In this document: one piece after another, positions 50,034 to 57,351 of the stretch
Layout of the letters: every line of letters starts with the position of its first letter
Position numbering within the stretch: position 1 is the first letter of the stretch
Assembly (NCBI RefSeq): GCF_002893095.1
Contig: NZ_PKQQ01000001.1
Coordinates: 620,001-684,000, forward strand
Origin: Stenotrophomonas sp. VV52
Lineage (GTDB): Bacteria > Pseudomonadota > Gammaproteobacteria > Xanthomonadales > Xanthomonadaceae
Reading direction: 5' to 3'
Length of the DNA: 64,000 bases
Made by a program: the position numbers and the translations under genes
The notes under the pieces: generated by a model
What the model was told of the DNA's origin: nothing
The model's input: only the letters and a program-made list of their open reading frames with translations
Database searches by the model: none

Positions 50034-50047
50034 TGAAAACGTTTACA
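50034..50047. promoter_or_regulatory. LacI/GalR-type operator at the MFS gene start
   Basis: TGAAAACG-TTTACA is a near-perfect palindrome (TGTAAAC/GTTTTCA on the minus strand) of the LacI/GalR class with the central CG. It lies 4 bases before the MFS start codon, so a bound repressor would block transcription or early elongation. Confidence 0.68.
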
Positions 50048-50086
50048 TGGGTGGCGCACAGCTTACCCGGGCGCCGGGGAGGGTGG

Positions 50087-50995
50087 TCAATCCCGGCGCG
50101 CCAGTTCGGGGCCGAGCAGTTCGGCCACCCAGTCCATGAACGCCGACACGCGGCGCGGCAGGTGCCGGCGCTGGGCGTAGAGCAGGGTGACCGGCATCGG
50201 CTCGGCCACGCAGTCCGGCAGCACTTCCACCAGTTGCCCAGCAGCCAGCGCCTGGCGCGCGCCCAGGCGGGGCACCTGGATGATGCCGAGCCCGGCCAGC
50301 GCCGCTGCGCTGTAGGCCTCGCCGCTGTTGACCGTGACCGCGCCGCGCATCGGCACGCTGCGGTACCCCTGGCCGTCGTGGTACTCGAAACCCGGCGAGC
50401 GCTGGCCCAACGTGCCCACGTAATGCACCAGCGCGTGGGTTGCCAGGTCCTCCACGCTGCGCGGCACCCCGTGCGCAGCGAGGTAGCCGGGGCTGGCGCA
50501 GTTGACGATGTGCATCGCCCCGATCGGGCGCGCGACCAGCGTGTTGTCGTCCAGCGGCCCCACCCGCAGCACGCAGTCGAAGCCCTCGCGGACCAGGTCG
50601 ACACGGCGGTCAGTGCCGCTCAGCTCGATCTCCAGCCCCGGATGTCGGTCGAGGAAGTCGGGAAGGTGGGGAATCACCCACTGCCGGGCCAGCCCGCTGG
50701 ACATGTCCACCCGCAGCCGGCCCTTTAGCTGGCCGGTGTCGCGGCGGAACATGCCCTGCAGGTCCTCCATGTCGTCCAGCAGGTCGCGCGCGCGTTGCTG
50801 GAACTGTGCGCCGTCCGCGCTGAGCCGCACGCGACGGGTGGTCCGGTGCAGCAGCTGTACGCCGAGCTCGGCCTCCAGCCGTTGCACGGCCAGCGACACG
50901 CTGGCCTTGGGCAGGCCGAGCTGTTCGGCCGCGGCAGTGAACGAGCCCAGTTCGGCGACCCGCAGGAAGCTGCGCAGCTGATCGAGGCGATCCAT
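50087..50995 (-). CDS. LysR-family transcriptional regulator
   Basis: A 302-residue LysR regulator. The HTH spans about residues 3-60 (DQLRSFLRVAELGSFTAAAEQLGLPKASVSLAVQRLEAELG), followed by the effector domain from RVDMSSGLARQWVIPHLPDF. This belongs to the large group with a HRTTRRVRLSADG loop (LrhA/YafC-like). It is divergent from an SDR gene with 101 bases between the starts, so SDR is its most likely target. The inducer is unknown. Confidence 0.92.
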   Translation of the reverse strand: MDRLDQLRSFLRVAELGSFTAAAEQLGLPKASVSLAVQRLEAELGVQLLHRTTRRVRLSADGAQFQQRARDLLDDMEDLQGMFRRDTGQLKGRLRVDMSSGLARQWVIPHLPDFLDRHPGLEIELSGTDRRVDLVREGFDCVLRVGPLDDNTLVARPIGAMHIVNCASPGYLAAHGVPRSVEDLATHALVHYVGTLGQRSPGFEYHDGQGYRSVPMRGAVTVNSGEAYSAAALAGLGIIQVPRLGARQALAAGQLVEVLPDCVAEPMPVTLLYAQRRHLPRRVSAFMDWVAELLGPELARRD

Positions 50996-51096
50996 GGATT
51001 GTTCGTTTCAGTTGGACAGTCAAATCAGGATCGCGTGATTTATGCGTGCTGGCAACACCAATAGTCTGGCTGCACCCCAACCCAGGAGCGCCCCCA

Positions 51097-51861
51097 ATGA
51101 GTACTTCGACTTCCCGCATCGTGCTGGTCACCGGTGGCAGCCGTGGCCTTGGCCGCAACGCCGCCCTCGCGCTCGCCGCTGACGGTGCCGACATCGTGCT
51201 GACCTATCGCAATCAGGCGGACGCGGCCAACGAGGTCGTTGCGCAGATCCAGGCGCTGGGTCGTCGTGCCGCCGCGCTGCCGCTGGACGTGGCCGACAGT
51301 GCCGCGTTCCCCGCGTTCGCCGATGCGGTTCGTGCGCAGCTGCAGGCATGGGGCGAAACCACCCTGCAGGGCTTGCTCAACAACGCCGGTGAAGGCCTGC
51401 ACGCAATGATTGCCGACACCACCACCGCCCAGTTCGACCACTTGGTAGCGGTGCATCTGAAAGGCCCGTACTTCCTGACCCAGGCGCTGCTGCCGCTGCT
51501 CGGCGAGGGCGGCCGCATCCTCAATGTCTCCAGCGGCCTGGCCCGTTTCGCACTGCCGGGCAGTTCGGCCTACGCGATGATGAAGGGCGGCATCGAGGTG
51601 TTCAGCCGGTACCTGGCCAAGGAACTGGGCGCGCGCGGGATCAGTGCCAACACGCTGGCGCCGGGCGCGATCGAGACCGACTTCGGCGGTGGTCGTGTGC
51701 GCGACGATGAGGCGATCAACGCCATGGTCGCCGGGAACACCGCATTGGGCCGCGCGGGCAAGCCGGACGATATCGGTCCGGTGGTGGTCGCGCTGCTGTC
51801 GCCGGCCACCGGCTGGATCAACGCACAGCGCGTGGAAGCATCGGGCGGCATGTTCGTCTGA
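51097..51861 (+). CDS. SDR family oxidoreductase
   Basis: A 254-residue classical SDR. The cofactor loop is GGSRGLGRN at about residues 13-21; Arg in TYRNQADA favours NADP. NNAGEGLHAM and the catalytic SSGLARFALPGSSAYAMMKGG (Ser, then Tyr and Lys) follow. AGGAGCG lies 7 bases before the ATG at 51097. It is divergent from a LysR gene that probably regulates it. Substrate is unknown, similar to 3-oxoacyl-ACP-reductase-like SDRs. Confidence 0.9.
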   Translation: MSTSTSRIVLVTGGSRGLGRNAALALAADGADIVLTYRNQADAANEVVAQIQALGRRAAALPLDVADSAAFPAFADAVRAQLQAWGETTLQGLLNNAGEGLHAMIADTTTAQFDHLVAVHLKGPYFLTQALLPLLGEGGRILNVSSGLARFALPGSSAYAMMKGGIEVFSRYLAKELGARGISANTLAPGAIETDFGGGRVRDDEAINAMVAGNTALGRAGKPDDIGPVVVALLSPATGWINAQRVEASGGMFV

Positions 51862-51947
51862 GTGCGAAAGCGTCGCATTCGCGGCAAGCCGGTATGATGG
51901 CCGGCCTTGCCGCTGTTGTCGGGATTCTCTTGCGCTCTTCCGTACCG

Positions 51948-52262
51948 ATGCACCCGATGGGTCGCGTATTCGCTGTCGTGGCCCTGTTGGAGGCCTTTAC
52001 CTGGGCCGGCCTGCTGGTCGGCATGTACCTGAAGTACCACGCCGCCGAGCCGACCACCGCCGGCGTCGCGCTGTTCGGCCCGGTGCACGGCGTGGCCTTC
52101 ATGGTCTACGTGGTGGTCACCGTGCTGGCCGCGGTCAAGCTGCGTTGGCCGTGGTGGGCGGCCGCACTGGCCCTGCTGGCGGCGGTGCCGCCGCTGGTGA
52201 CGCTGCCGCTGGAGTGGTGGTTCAAGCGACGCGGCCTCCTGGTCGCACGTCCAGCCGCGTAA
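51948..52262 (+). CDS. DUF3817 membrane protein
   Basis: A 104-residue protein (from ATG 51948) with three hydrophobic segments and the DUF3817 signature FAVVALLEAFTWAGLLVGMYLKYHAAEPT followed by GPVHGVAFMVYVVVTV, where the His is conserved. A longer version starting at 51894 would add 18 residues (MMAGLAAVVGILLRSSVP); the start is uncertain because no strong ribosome binding site stands before either ATG. Function of the family is unknown. The gene is convergent with the thioredoxin-like gene (stop 13 bases away). Confidence 0.8.
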   Translation: MHPMGRVFAVVALLEAFTWAGLLVGMYLKYHAAEPTTAGVALFGPVHGVAFMVYVVVTVLAAVKLRWPWWAAALALLAAVPPLVTLPLEWWFKRRGLLVARPAA

Positions 52263-52274
52263 CGGTGGTCGTGC

Positions 52275-52601
52275 TCAGGCCGAGCGCGCGAGGGCGGCGC
52301 GGATCGCGTCGGGCGACTGGAAGCCAGGCAGGCGCAGCACTTCCTGGCCGTCGCGGACCACGCTCAGGGTGGGTGTCTGGCGCAGGCCCAGGCTGCGGAA
52401 GAACACTTCGCCAATGGCTTCCAGCCGCACCTTGAGCAGCACCAGTTCGTGCGCCTCCGGCGCATCGGCCACGGCGGCCAGCGACATCGCCAGCATCCGG
52501 CAGCCGGGGCAGTTGTCCTTGTGGAAATCGACCAGCAGTGCCGGGTGGTCGGCGACGGCGGCGTGGTACTGCTCGGGGGTGTCGGCATGCAGGGTCAACA
52601 T
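52275..52601 (-). CDS. Thioredoxin-family protein with CPGC active site
   Basis: A 108-residue thioredoxin-fold protein. The active site is Cys31-Pro-Gly-Cys34 in DFHKDNCPGCRML, unlike the CGPC of canonical thioredoxin. The cis-Pro loop is seen in LRQTPTLSVVRDGQEVLRLPG. No signal peptide, so cytoplasmic. It is the last gene of the nrdA-nrdB-flavodoxin-thioredoxin operon and overlaps the flavodoxin gene in the form TGATG, suggesting that it recycles a reductase subunit or a flavoprotein. Confidence 0.88.
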   Translation of the reverse strand: MLTLHADTPEQYHAAVADHPALLVDFHKDNCPGCRMLAMSLAAVADAPEAHELVLLKVRLEAIGEVFFRSLGLRQTPTLSVVRDGQEVLRLPGFQSPDAIRAALARSA

Positions 52602-53056
52602 CAGGCAGTGACTCCAAGGGGTTGCAGGACGCGGTCGGTCCAGCGGTGGATGGCGCGGGTATCGGCCGGGCCATGCGGCATCTGCTCGATTTCCAGCACG
52701 GGGTGGGGCGAGCCGAAGTGGCGGGCCAGCCGATGCGCGGCGCCGCAGTAGTACTCCAGGCCCCACTGGGTTTCGCCGGTGCCGAACACCGCCACGGTCT
52801 CCGCAGGGGGACTGCCGGCGATGTCGTGCAGGGCGGCGACGAAGCGCTTCATCTCGGCCGGGTTTCGCCCGGCGTTGTCGGTCCAGCAGCCGAGCAGCAG
52901 GCGGTCGTGCGGTTGCGCGGCGGTCGCCGCCGCCTGCGCGTCATCGACATCCATCAGTTGCACGCGGTGACCGCGTGCGCTGCAGTGCGCCGAGACCTGG
53001 CGCGCCACCTCACGGGTATTGCCGCTCAGCGATGCGTAGCAGACCAGCACATCCAT
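52601..53056 (-). CDS. Flavodoxin-fold protein in the ribonucleotide reductase operon
   Basis: A 151-residue flavodoxin-like protein. It begins MDVLVCYASLSGNTREVARQVS, where SLSGNTREVA is the FMN phosphate loop; LLLGCWTDNAGRNPAEM and VAVFGTGETQWGLEYYCGAA complete the flavin site. It lies 10 bases after nrdB and overlaps the thioredoxin gene by one base. By analogy NrdI (flavodoxin-like) maintains the metal cofactor of class Ib NrdF; this protein is different in sequence but its position suggests it supplies electrons for NrdB activation or repair. That role is inference. Confidence 0.85.
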   Translation of the reverse strand: MDVLVCYASLSGNTREVARQVSAHCSARGHRVQLMDVDDAQAAATAAQPHDRLLLGCWTDNAGRNPAEMKRFVAALHDIAGSPPAETVAVFGTGETQWGLEYYCGAAHRLARHFGSPHPVLEIEQMPHGPADTRAIHRWTDRVLQPLGVTA

Positions 53057-53066
53057 GGGCAGGACC

Positions 53067-54107
53067 TCACAGGTCGTCGAAGCCATTGTCCGAGTTGGTC
53101 TTCTTGTAGCTGGCATTGCGCATTTCGAAGAAGTCGGTCTTGGTTTCGGTGAAGTTGTCGGCGTAGGCCTTGATCCACGGCATCACGTTGGCGTTGGCGT
53201 CGCCGTACAGCTGTTCGATGCCGAGCATGCCGGCCATCTTGTTGGCGCGGTACTTCACGTAGCGGATCATCTCGTCCACGTCGATGCCGTCGATCCCATC
53301 CAGCACCTCGCCGGTCCAGCGCGTCTCCAGCTGGATGGCATGCTCGAACGCTTCGTGCACATAGGCGGTGAGCGCATCGCCCTGCAGCTGCTGGTTTTCG
53401 CCGATGATGGCGCGGATCAACTCGCTGATGAACTTGGTGTGGGCCAGCTCGTCGCGGTTGATGAAGCTGATGATCTTGCCGGTGCCGGTCATGCGGTTCT
53501 GCCGCACCAGGTTGTAGAAGAAGGCGAATCCCGAATAGAAATTGATGCCTTCTAGGATGGAAGACTGGATCAGTGAGCGGATCAGGGTCTCGGCGGTCTT
53601 CTCCCGCATGAAGTCGTCGTAGGACTGCATGATGGGCGCATTGCGGGCGAGGATGGTCGGGTGGGTCCGGGCCAGTTCGAACACCCGGTTCTGGTCGGCC
53701 AGCCCGGCGATGGAGGCCAGCACGTAGCTGTAGCTTTCGTTGTGGATCACTTCCTGCTGGCCGATGATCGCCGCGTTGGCATGCGCGGCGGGGTCGGTGA
53801 TGTACTCGGCCACGTTGTAGATGAAACGGGTCTGCGGCGAGTCGAGCGTGGCCAGCAGGCCGATGATGGAGTCGTAGGCATTTTTCTCGCGCGCGTTGAG
53901 CTCGCCGTACTGGCGGGCGTCGCCCTTCATGTCCACTTCGTCGGGAATCCAGAAGTTGGTCGAGAGTTCCTTGTAGGCCCGGTAGAAGGATGGGTAGGGA
54001 ATGTCGTTCCAGTTCAGGATGCCGCTGGTGCGGCCATTGATGATGCCGGTCGAGCGGTTCGGGTGGCGCGGTTCAAGGATCTTGATGCGTTCGAGCGGGG
54101 TGGACAT
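53067..54107 (-). CDS. nrdB: Ribonucleotide reductase class I, beta subunit
   Basis: A 346-residue small subunit that stores the radical used by NrdA. The di-metal ligands and radical Tyr are in place: ATLDSPQ (Asp ligand), then Glu119 and His122 and the radical Tyr126 in QQEVIHNESYSYV, and the second set in EGINFYSGFAF and NRDELAHTKFI. The C-terminal tail NSDNGFDDL should bind NrdA. The protein is shorter than E. coli NrdB (376). A SMAG repeat lies between nrdA and this gene, 26 bases before the ATG at 54105-54107. The next genes encode a flavodoxin and a thioredoxin. Confidence 0.95.
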   Translation of the reverse strand: MSTPLERIKILEPRHPNRSTGIINGRTSGILNWNDIPYPSFYRAYKELSTNFWIPDEVDMKGDARQYGELNAREKNAYDSIIGLLATLDSPQTRFIYNVAEYITDPAAHANAAIIGQQEVIHNESYSYVLASIAGLADQNRVFELARTHPTILARNAPIMQSYDDFMREKTAETLIRSLIQSSILEGINFYSGFAFFYNLVRQNRMTGTGKIISFINRDELAHTKFISELIRAIIGENQQLQGDALTAYVHEAFEHAIQLETRWTGEVLDGIDGIDVDEMIRYVKYRANKMAGMLGIEQLYGDANANVMPWIKAYADNFTETKTDFFEMRNASYKKTNSDNGFDDL

Positions 54108-54133
54108 GGAAGTTCCATCGTTCGGGAAAAGGA

Positions 54134-54160
54134 CGGTAGAGCCACGCCCTGCGTGGCTGC
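54134..54160 (+). repeat. SMAG-type repeat inside the nrdA-nrdB operon
   Basis: GTAGAGCCACGCCCTGCGTGGCTGCGC, the GTAGAGCCACGC subtype also seen at 3067-3095. It occupies most of the 63-base nrdA-nrdB gap, so it will be present in the operon mRNA as a stem-loop. Confidence 0.85.
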
Positions 54161-54170
54161 GCAACCAAGG

Positions 54171-56543
54171 TCAGGACGAACACCACTCGCACTCGTCTAT
54201 GTCGATATCGTTCGACCTGACGTAATACGTTGTCTTCAACCCCTCCCTCCAGGCACTCATATGCAGCGCCAGCAACGTGCTCGCACGGATCGTGCTCGGC
54301 ACGTACAGGTTGAAGCTGATCGACTGGTCGACATGGCGCTGCCGTCGTGCGTTCTGCCGAATGCTGGCGAACTGGTCCAGCCGGTACGCGCCCTTTTCGT
54401 AATACGGGTAGGTTTCCAGCGACAACTCCGGCGCGGCCACCGGGCGACGGAAGTCCTTCTTCTCCTCGTAATAGAACGCCCCGTACACCGGATCGATCGA
54501 CGCGCTGGAACCGGCGATCTGTGCCGTACTCATGTTCGGCGCCACCGCCAGCAGCCAGCCATTGCGCAACCCGTGCGTGGCCACCTGTGCCGCCAGTGCC
54601 TGCCAGGCCGGGCTGTCGTAGCCGCGCGCGCGGAAGTACGCGCCGGTCTGCCAGTCGCTGCCGGCGAAGGCGCTGTACCGTCCCTTTTCCTGCGCCAGCT
54701 GCAGGCTGGCCTGGATCGACAGGAAGTTGATCCGCTCGTACAGGCTGTCGGCGTAGTCCTCGGCCTGCACGCTGTCCCACTGGATGTGCTGCTGGGCCAG
54801 CAGGTGGTGCCAGCCGAACGTGCCCAGGCCGATCGCGCGGTACTTGCGGTTAGTGATGGTGGCCTGCGGCACCGGCAGCTGGTTGAGGTCGATCACGTTG
54901 TCGAGCATGCGCACCTGGATCGGCACCAGCCGCTCGAGGACATCCGCGGAGAGCAGGTCCGGCGCTGCAGTGACCGCGCGACCCAGGTTGATCGACGACA
55001 GGTTGCAGACCACGAAGTCGCCGGCCTGGCGGGTGGTGACGATCTGGTCGCCGCTGATCATCTCCTGGATCATGCGGGTCGGGCTCATGTTCTGCAGGAT
55101 CTCGGTGCACAGGTTGCTGGAATACACCGTGCCGGCATGCTTGTTCGGGTTCTTCCGGTTGACCTCGTCGCGGTAGAACATGAAGGGATTGCCGGTTTCC
55201 AGCTGGCTGACCATGATCCGCTTGAACAGGTCGATGGCCTTGAGCGTGCGCCGGCTGATCCGTTCGTCGGCCACCACCTCGGCATAGCGCTCGCGGAAAC
55301 TGCCTTCGCCGCGCTTTTCGTCATGGAAATCCTGCAGGTACCAGCCCTTGATCCGATGCACCTCGTGCGGGTCGAACAGGTACCAGTCGCCACGCCGCTC
55401 CACCGCTTCCATGAACAGATCGGGCAGGCAGACCGAGGTGAACACGTCGTGCGCACGCAGGCGCTGGTCGCCGTTGTTCAGGCGCAGGTCCAGGAAGGCC
55501 TCGATGTCGCGGTGCCACACATCCAGGTACACCGCGATCGCGCCCTTGCGCTGGCCCAGCTGGTCCACGCTCACGGCGGTGTTGTTGAGCTGCTTGATCC
55601 ACGGCACCACGCCACCGGAGGAGTTGGCCACGCCACGGATCGGCGCCCCGGCCGAGCGCACGTAACCCAGGTAGGCGCCCACGCCACCGCCATGCTTGGA
55701 CACCCGCGCCACGTCGGTGTTGGAGTCGTAGATGCCCTGCAGGCTGTCGTCCACGGTGTCGATGAAGCACGACGAGAGCTGCCCGCCGACCTTGCCGGCA
55801 TTGGCCAGGGTCGGCGTGGCCACGGTCATGTACAGGTTCGACAGCGCCCAGTACGCCTCGCGCACCAGCCCCATGCGGCGCTTGCGCGAGCGGTCGCCCT
55901 GCAGGTGCTCGTGCTGCATCAGGTACAGCGCGATGGTCAGCCAGCGCTCCTGCGGCAGTTCGAACACGCCGCGCGAGTGGTCGGTGGCCAGGTAGCGTGT
56001 CGCCAGCAGGTACAGGCCGTTGTAGGCGAACAGATGGTCGCGTTCCGGTTCGATCATCTGCCCGGCTTCCTCCAGTTCCTCCTTGGAATAGGCCTTGAGG
56101 ATGTCGATCGAGTAGACGTTGCGGTCGGCCAGGCTCTCCTGCAGGCCCACGTAGGAGCCGTAGCGCAGGGCGGCGTCGTAGAAGCGGTTGCGGCTGGCGC
56201 GCTTGTACAGGCGACGCAGGTAGAGGCGCGCGGCGAAGTGTTCCCAGTCCGGGGCGACCAGGTCGATGCGCGACTCGGCCTCGCGGATCAGCAGGTCGAC
56301 CAGGTCGTCGGCGCTGAGCTGGGGGCGCCGATGGATCAGCGCCAGCACCGCACGCAGGTAGTCGGCCAGGTCCAGCGTGGGGAAGTCCGCATGCACGCTG
56401 CGCAGCGCACGCTCCAGTCTCGCCGGGTCGAACGGCATGCGCCGGTTCCCGGCTTCCTTGGTGATCCAGAGCGGGGCGTGGCCGGCCTCTGCAACCGGCG
56501 CGTCCGACAGCAGCGAGGTGGCTGCGGTGTGGTCATCGTGCAT
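54171..56543 (-). CDS. nrdA: Ribonucleoside-diphosphate reductase class I, alpha subunit
   Basis: A 790-residue catalytic subunit that reduces ribonucleoside diphosphates. The N-terminus (about residues 25-105) looks like an ATP-cone regulatory domain (LWITKEAGNRRMPFDPARLERALRS). The redox-active Cys is in GQLSSCFIDT, the thiyl-radical Cys in SSNLCTEILQN, and the partner Cys in FVVCNLSSINLG. The C-terminus ends CEWCSS, the swinging cysteine pair that accepts electrons from thioredoxin. The ATG at 56541-56543 is used because the extension upstream is not similar to the family. Two NrdR boxes lie 78-125 bases upstream. First gene of a four-gene operon. Confidence 0.96.
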   Translation of the reverse strand: MHDDHTAATSLLSDAPVAEAGHAPLWITKEAGNRRMPFDPARLERALRSVHADFPTLDLADYLRAVLALIHRRPQLSADDLVDLLIREAESRIDLVAPDWEHFAARLYLRRLYKRASRNRFYDAALRYGSYVGLQESLADRNVYSIDILKAYSKEELEEAGQMIEPERDHLFAYNGLYLLATRYLATDHSRGVFELPQERWLTIALYLMQHEHLQGDRSRKRRMGLVREAYWALSNLYMTVATPTLANAGKVGGQLSSCFIDTVDDSLQGIYDSNTDVARVSKHGGGVGAYLGYVRSAGAPIRGVANSSGGVVPWIKQLNNTAVSVDQLGQRKGAIAVYLDVWHRDIEAFLDLRLNNGDQRLRAHDVFTSVCLPDLFMEAVERRGDWYLFDPHEVHRIKGWYLQDFHDEKRGEGSFRERYAEVVADERISRRTLKAIDLFKRIMVSQLETGNPFMFYRDEVNRKNPNKHAGTVYSSNLCTEILQNMSPTRMIQEMISGDQIVTTRQAGDFVVCNLSSINLGRAVTAAPDLLSADVLERLVPIQVRMLDNVIDLNQLPVPQATITNRKYRAIGLGTFGWHHLLAQQHIQWDSVQAEDYADSLYERINFLSIQASLQLAQEKGRYSAFAGSDWQTGAYFRARGYDSPAWQALAAQVATHGLRNGWLLAVAPNMSTAQIAGSSASIDPVYGAFYYEEKKDFRRPVAAPELSLETYPYYEKGAYRLDQFASIRQNARRQRHVDQSISFNLYVPSTIRASTLLALHMSAWREGLKTTYYVRSNDIDIDECEWCSS

Positions 56544-56620
56544 CGTCAATCCTTCTTCCCTGTGCCGTTCGGAGTGTCGTGAGACAGAAACCGGGCCTGG
56601 CGGAAGCGGGGAGCCGATGA

Positions 56621-56668
56621 ACACAACATAGTGTGGGTCTGTCTCATCGTCAACATCATATGTAGTGT
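56621..56668. promoter_or_regulatory. Paired NrdR boxes upstream of nrdA
   Basis: ACACAACATAGTGTGG (56621-56636) and ACATCATATGTAGTGT (56653-56668) each match the NrdR consensus acaCwAtATaTwGtgt at 13 of 16 bases. Their starts are 32 bases apart, about three helical turns, as in known NrdR-controlled promoters. NrdR would shut off nrdA-nrdB when dATP is high. The gene nrdR is not in this window. Confidence 0.85.
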
Positions 56669-56710
56669 TGACGAGCGGACAGAGATGACCGATTGCCGCA
56701 GTTTCGGCGG

Positions 56711-57157
56711 TTACTTCCAGGGCAGTCCGCGCAGCTGCAGGGCGCGTTGGTGCATCAGTTCGGCATGCAGCCGCACGTAGTCTTCGTCGGTGAACGCCTG
56801 CGCCATCGGCGAGCGTGCGGCCTCCTGCGCGACGCGGGCGCGGGCCTGGTCGATGTCGTCGCTGCGCAGCGCCAGGTCGGCCATCACGATCACCCGGCCG
56901 GGCTGTACTTCCACGTAGCCACCGGAGACGTATACGTGCAGCGGCGGCTCCGCCTTCAGCGGATACACCGACACCATGCCTTCGCGCAGCGTGCCCAGCA
57001 GCGGGGCATGCCGTGCCATCACCCCGAAGCGTCCATTGCTGCCCGGCACGCTCACTTCGCGCACGTCACCGCTCCACAGCTCGCCGGCCAGGCTGATGAC
57101 CTGCAGTGCGATGCCCTGTGCGTCGTCCAGCAGCGCGGGCAGGGGAGGTGATGCCAT
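56711..57157 (-). CDS. Orphan F1 ATP-synthase epsilon-like protein
   Basis: A 148-residue protein with the beta-sandwich of AtpC: GIALQVISLAGELWSGDVREVSVPGSNGRFGVMARHAPLLGTLREGMVSVYP, then VYVSGGYVEVQPGRVIVMADLAL, then a helical tail (DIDQARARVAQEAARSPMAQAF). It covers the full epsilon length, but no other ATP-synthase gene is nearby, and the helix lacks the usual two-helix hairpin pattern at its end. It is 167 bases upstream of nrdA on the same strand, probably a separate unit. ATG at 57155-57157 or 9 bases upstream. Whether it replaces or supplements the real AtpC is unknown. Confidence 0.8.
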   Translation of the reverse strand: MASPPLPALLDDAQGIALQVISLAGELWSGDVREVSVPGSNGRFGVMARHAPLLGTLREGMVSVYPLKAEPPLHVYVSGGYVEVQPGRVIVMADLALRSDDIDQARARVAQEAARSPMAQAFTDEDYVRLHAELMHQRALQLRGLPWK

Positions 57158-57235
57158 GGGACACATCCAGTGGAACTGTCTGCAGCTTAGAGAGCCGGGT
57201 GCAAACCGGGGGTGATTGACCGCCACAATCCAAAT

Positions 57236-57254
57236 GCGAGCTGTTATCATTTAC
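57236..57254. promoter_or_regulatory. Possible Fur box before the siderophore operon
   Basis: On the minus strand GTAAATGATAACAGCTCGC matches the 19-base Fur consensus at 11 positions, with nine of the first eleven correct (core AATGATAA). The position, about 100 bases before the first gene of an iron-scavenging operon, is what would be expected. The right half is poorly conserved. Confidence 0.4.
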
Positions 57255-57351
57255 GCTGATAGCCACGCCGGTGCCCGCACTGACGAAGCCGACTCAATCG
57301 AACGCCCGCCCTGCGCGGTGCGTGTCCATTCCTGTCTGCTTCTGGTGGTGC

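Noticed and set aside
53661..56582. A 973-residue open frame opposite nrdA/nrdB
   Set aside because: nrdA and nrdB are certain from catalytic residues; the plus-strand frame is their mirror and has no signal peptide or known motif.
57216..57250. TTGACC (57216-57221) and TATCAT (57245-57250) as a promoter of the siderophore operon
   Set aside because: The spacing is 23 bases, too long for a sigma-70 promoter, so it was not listed as a promoter.
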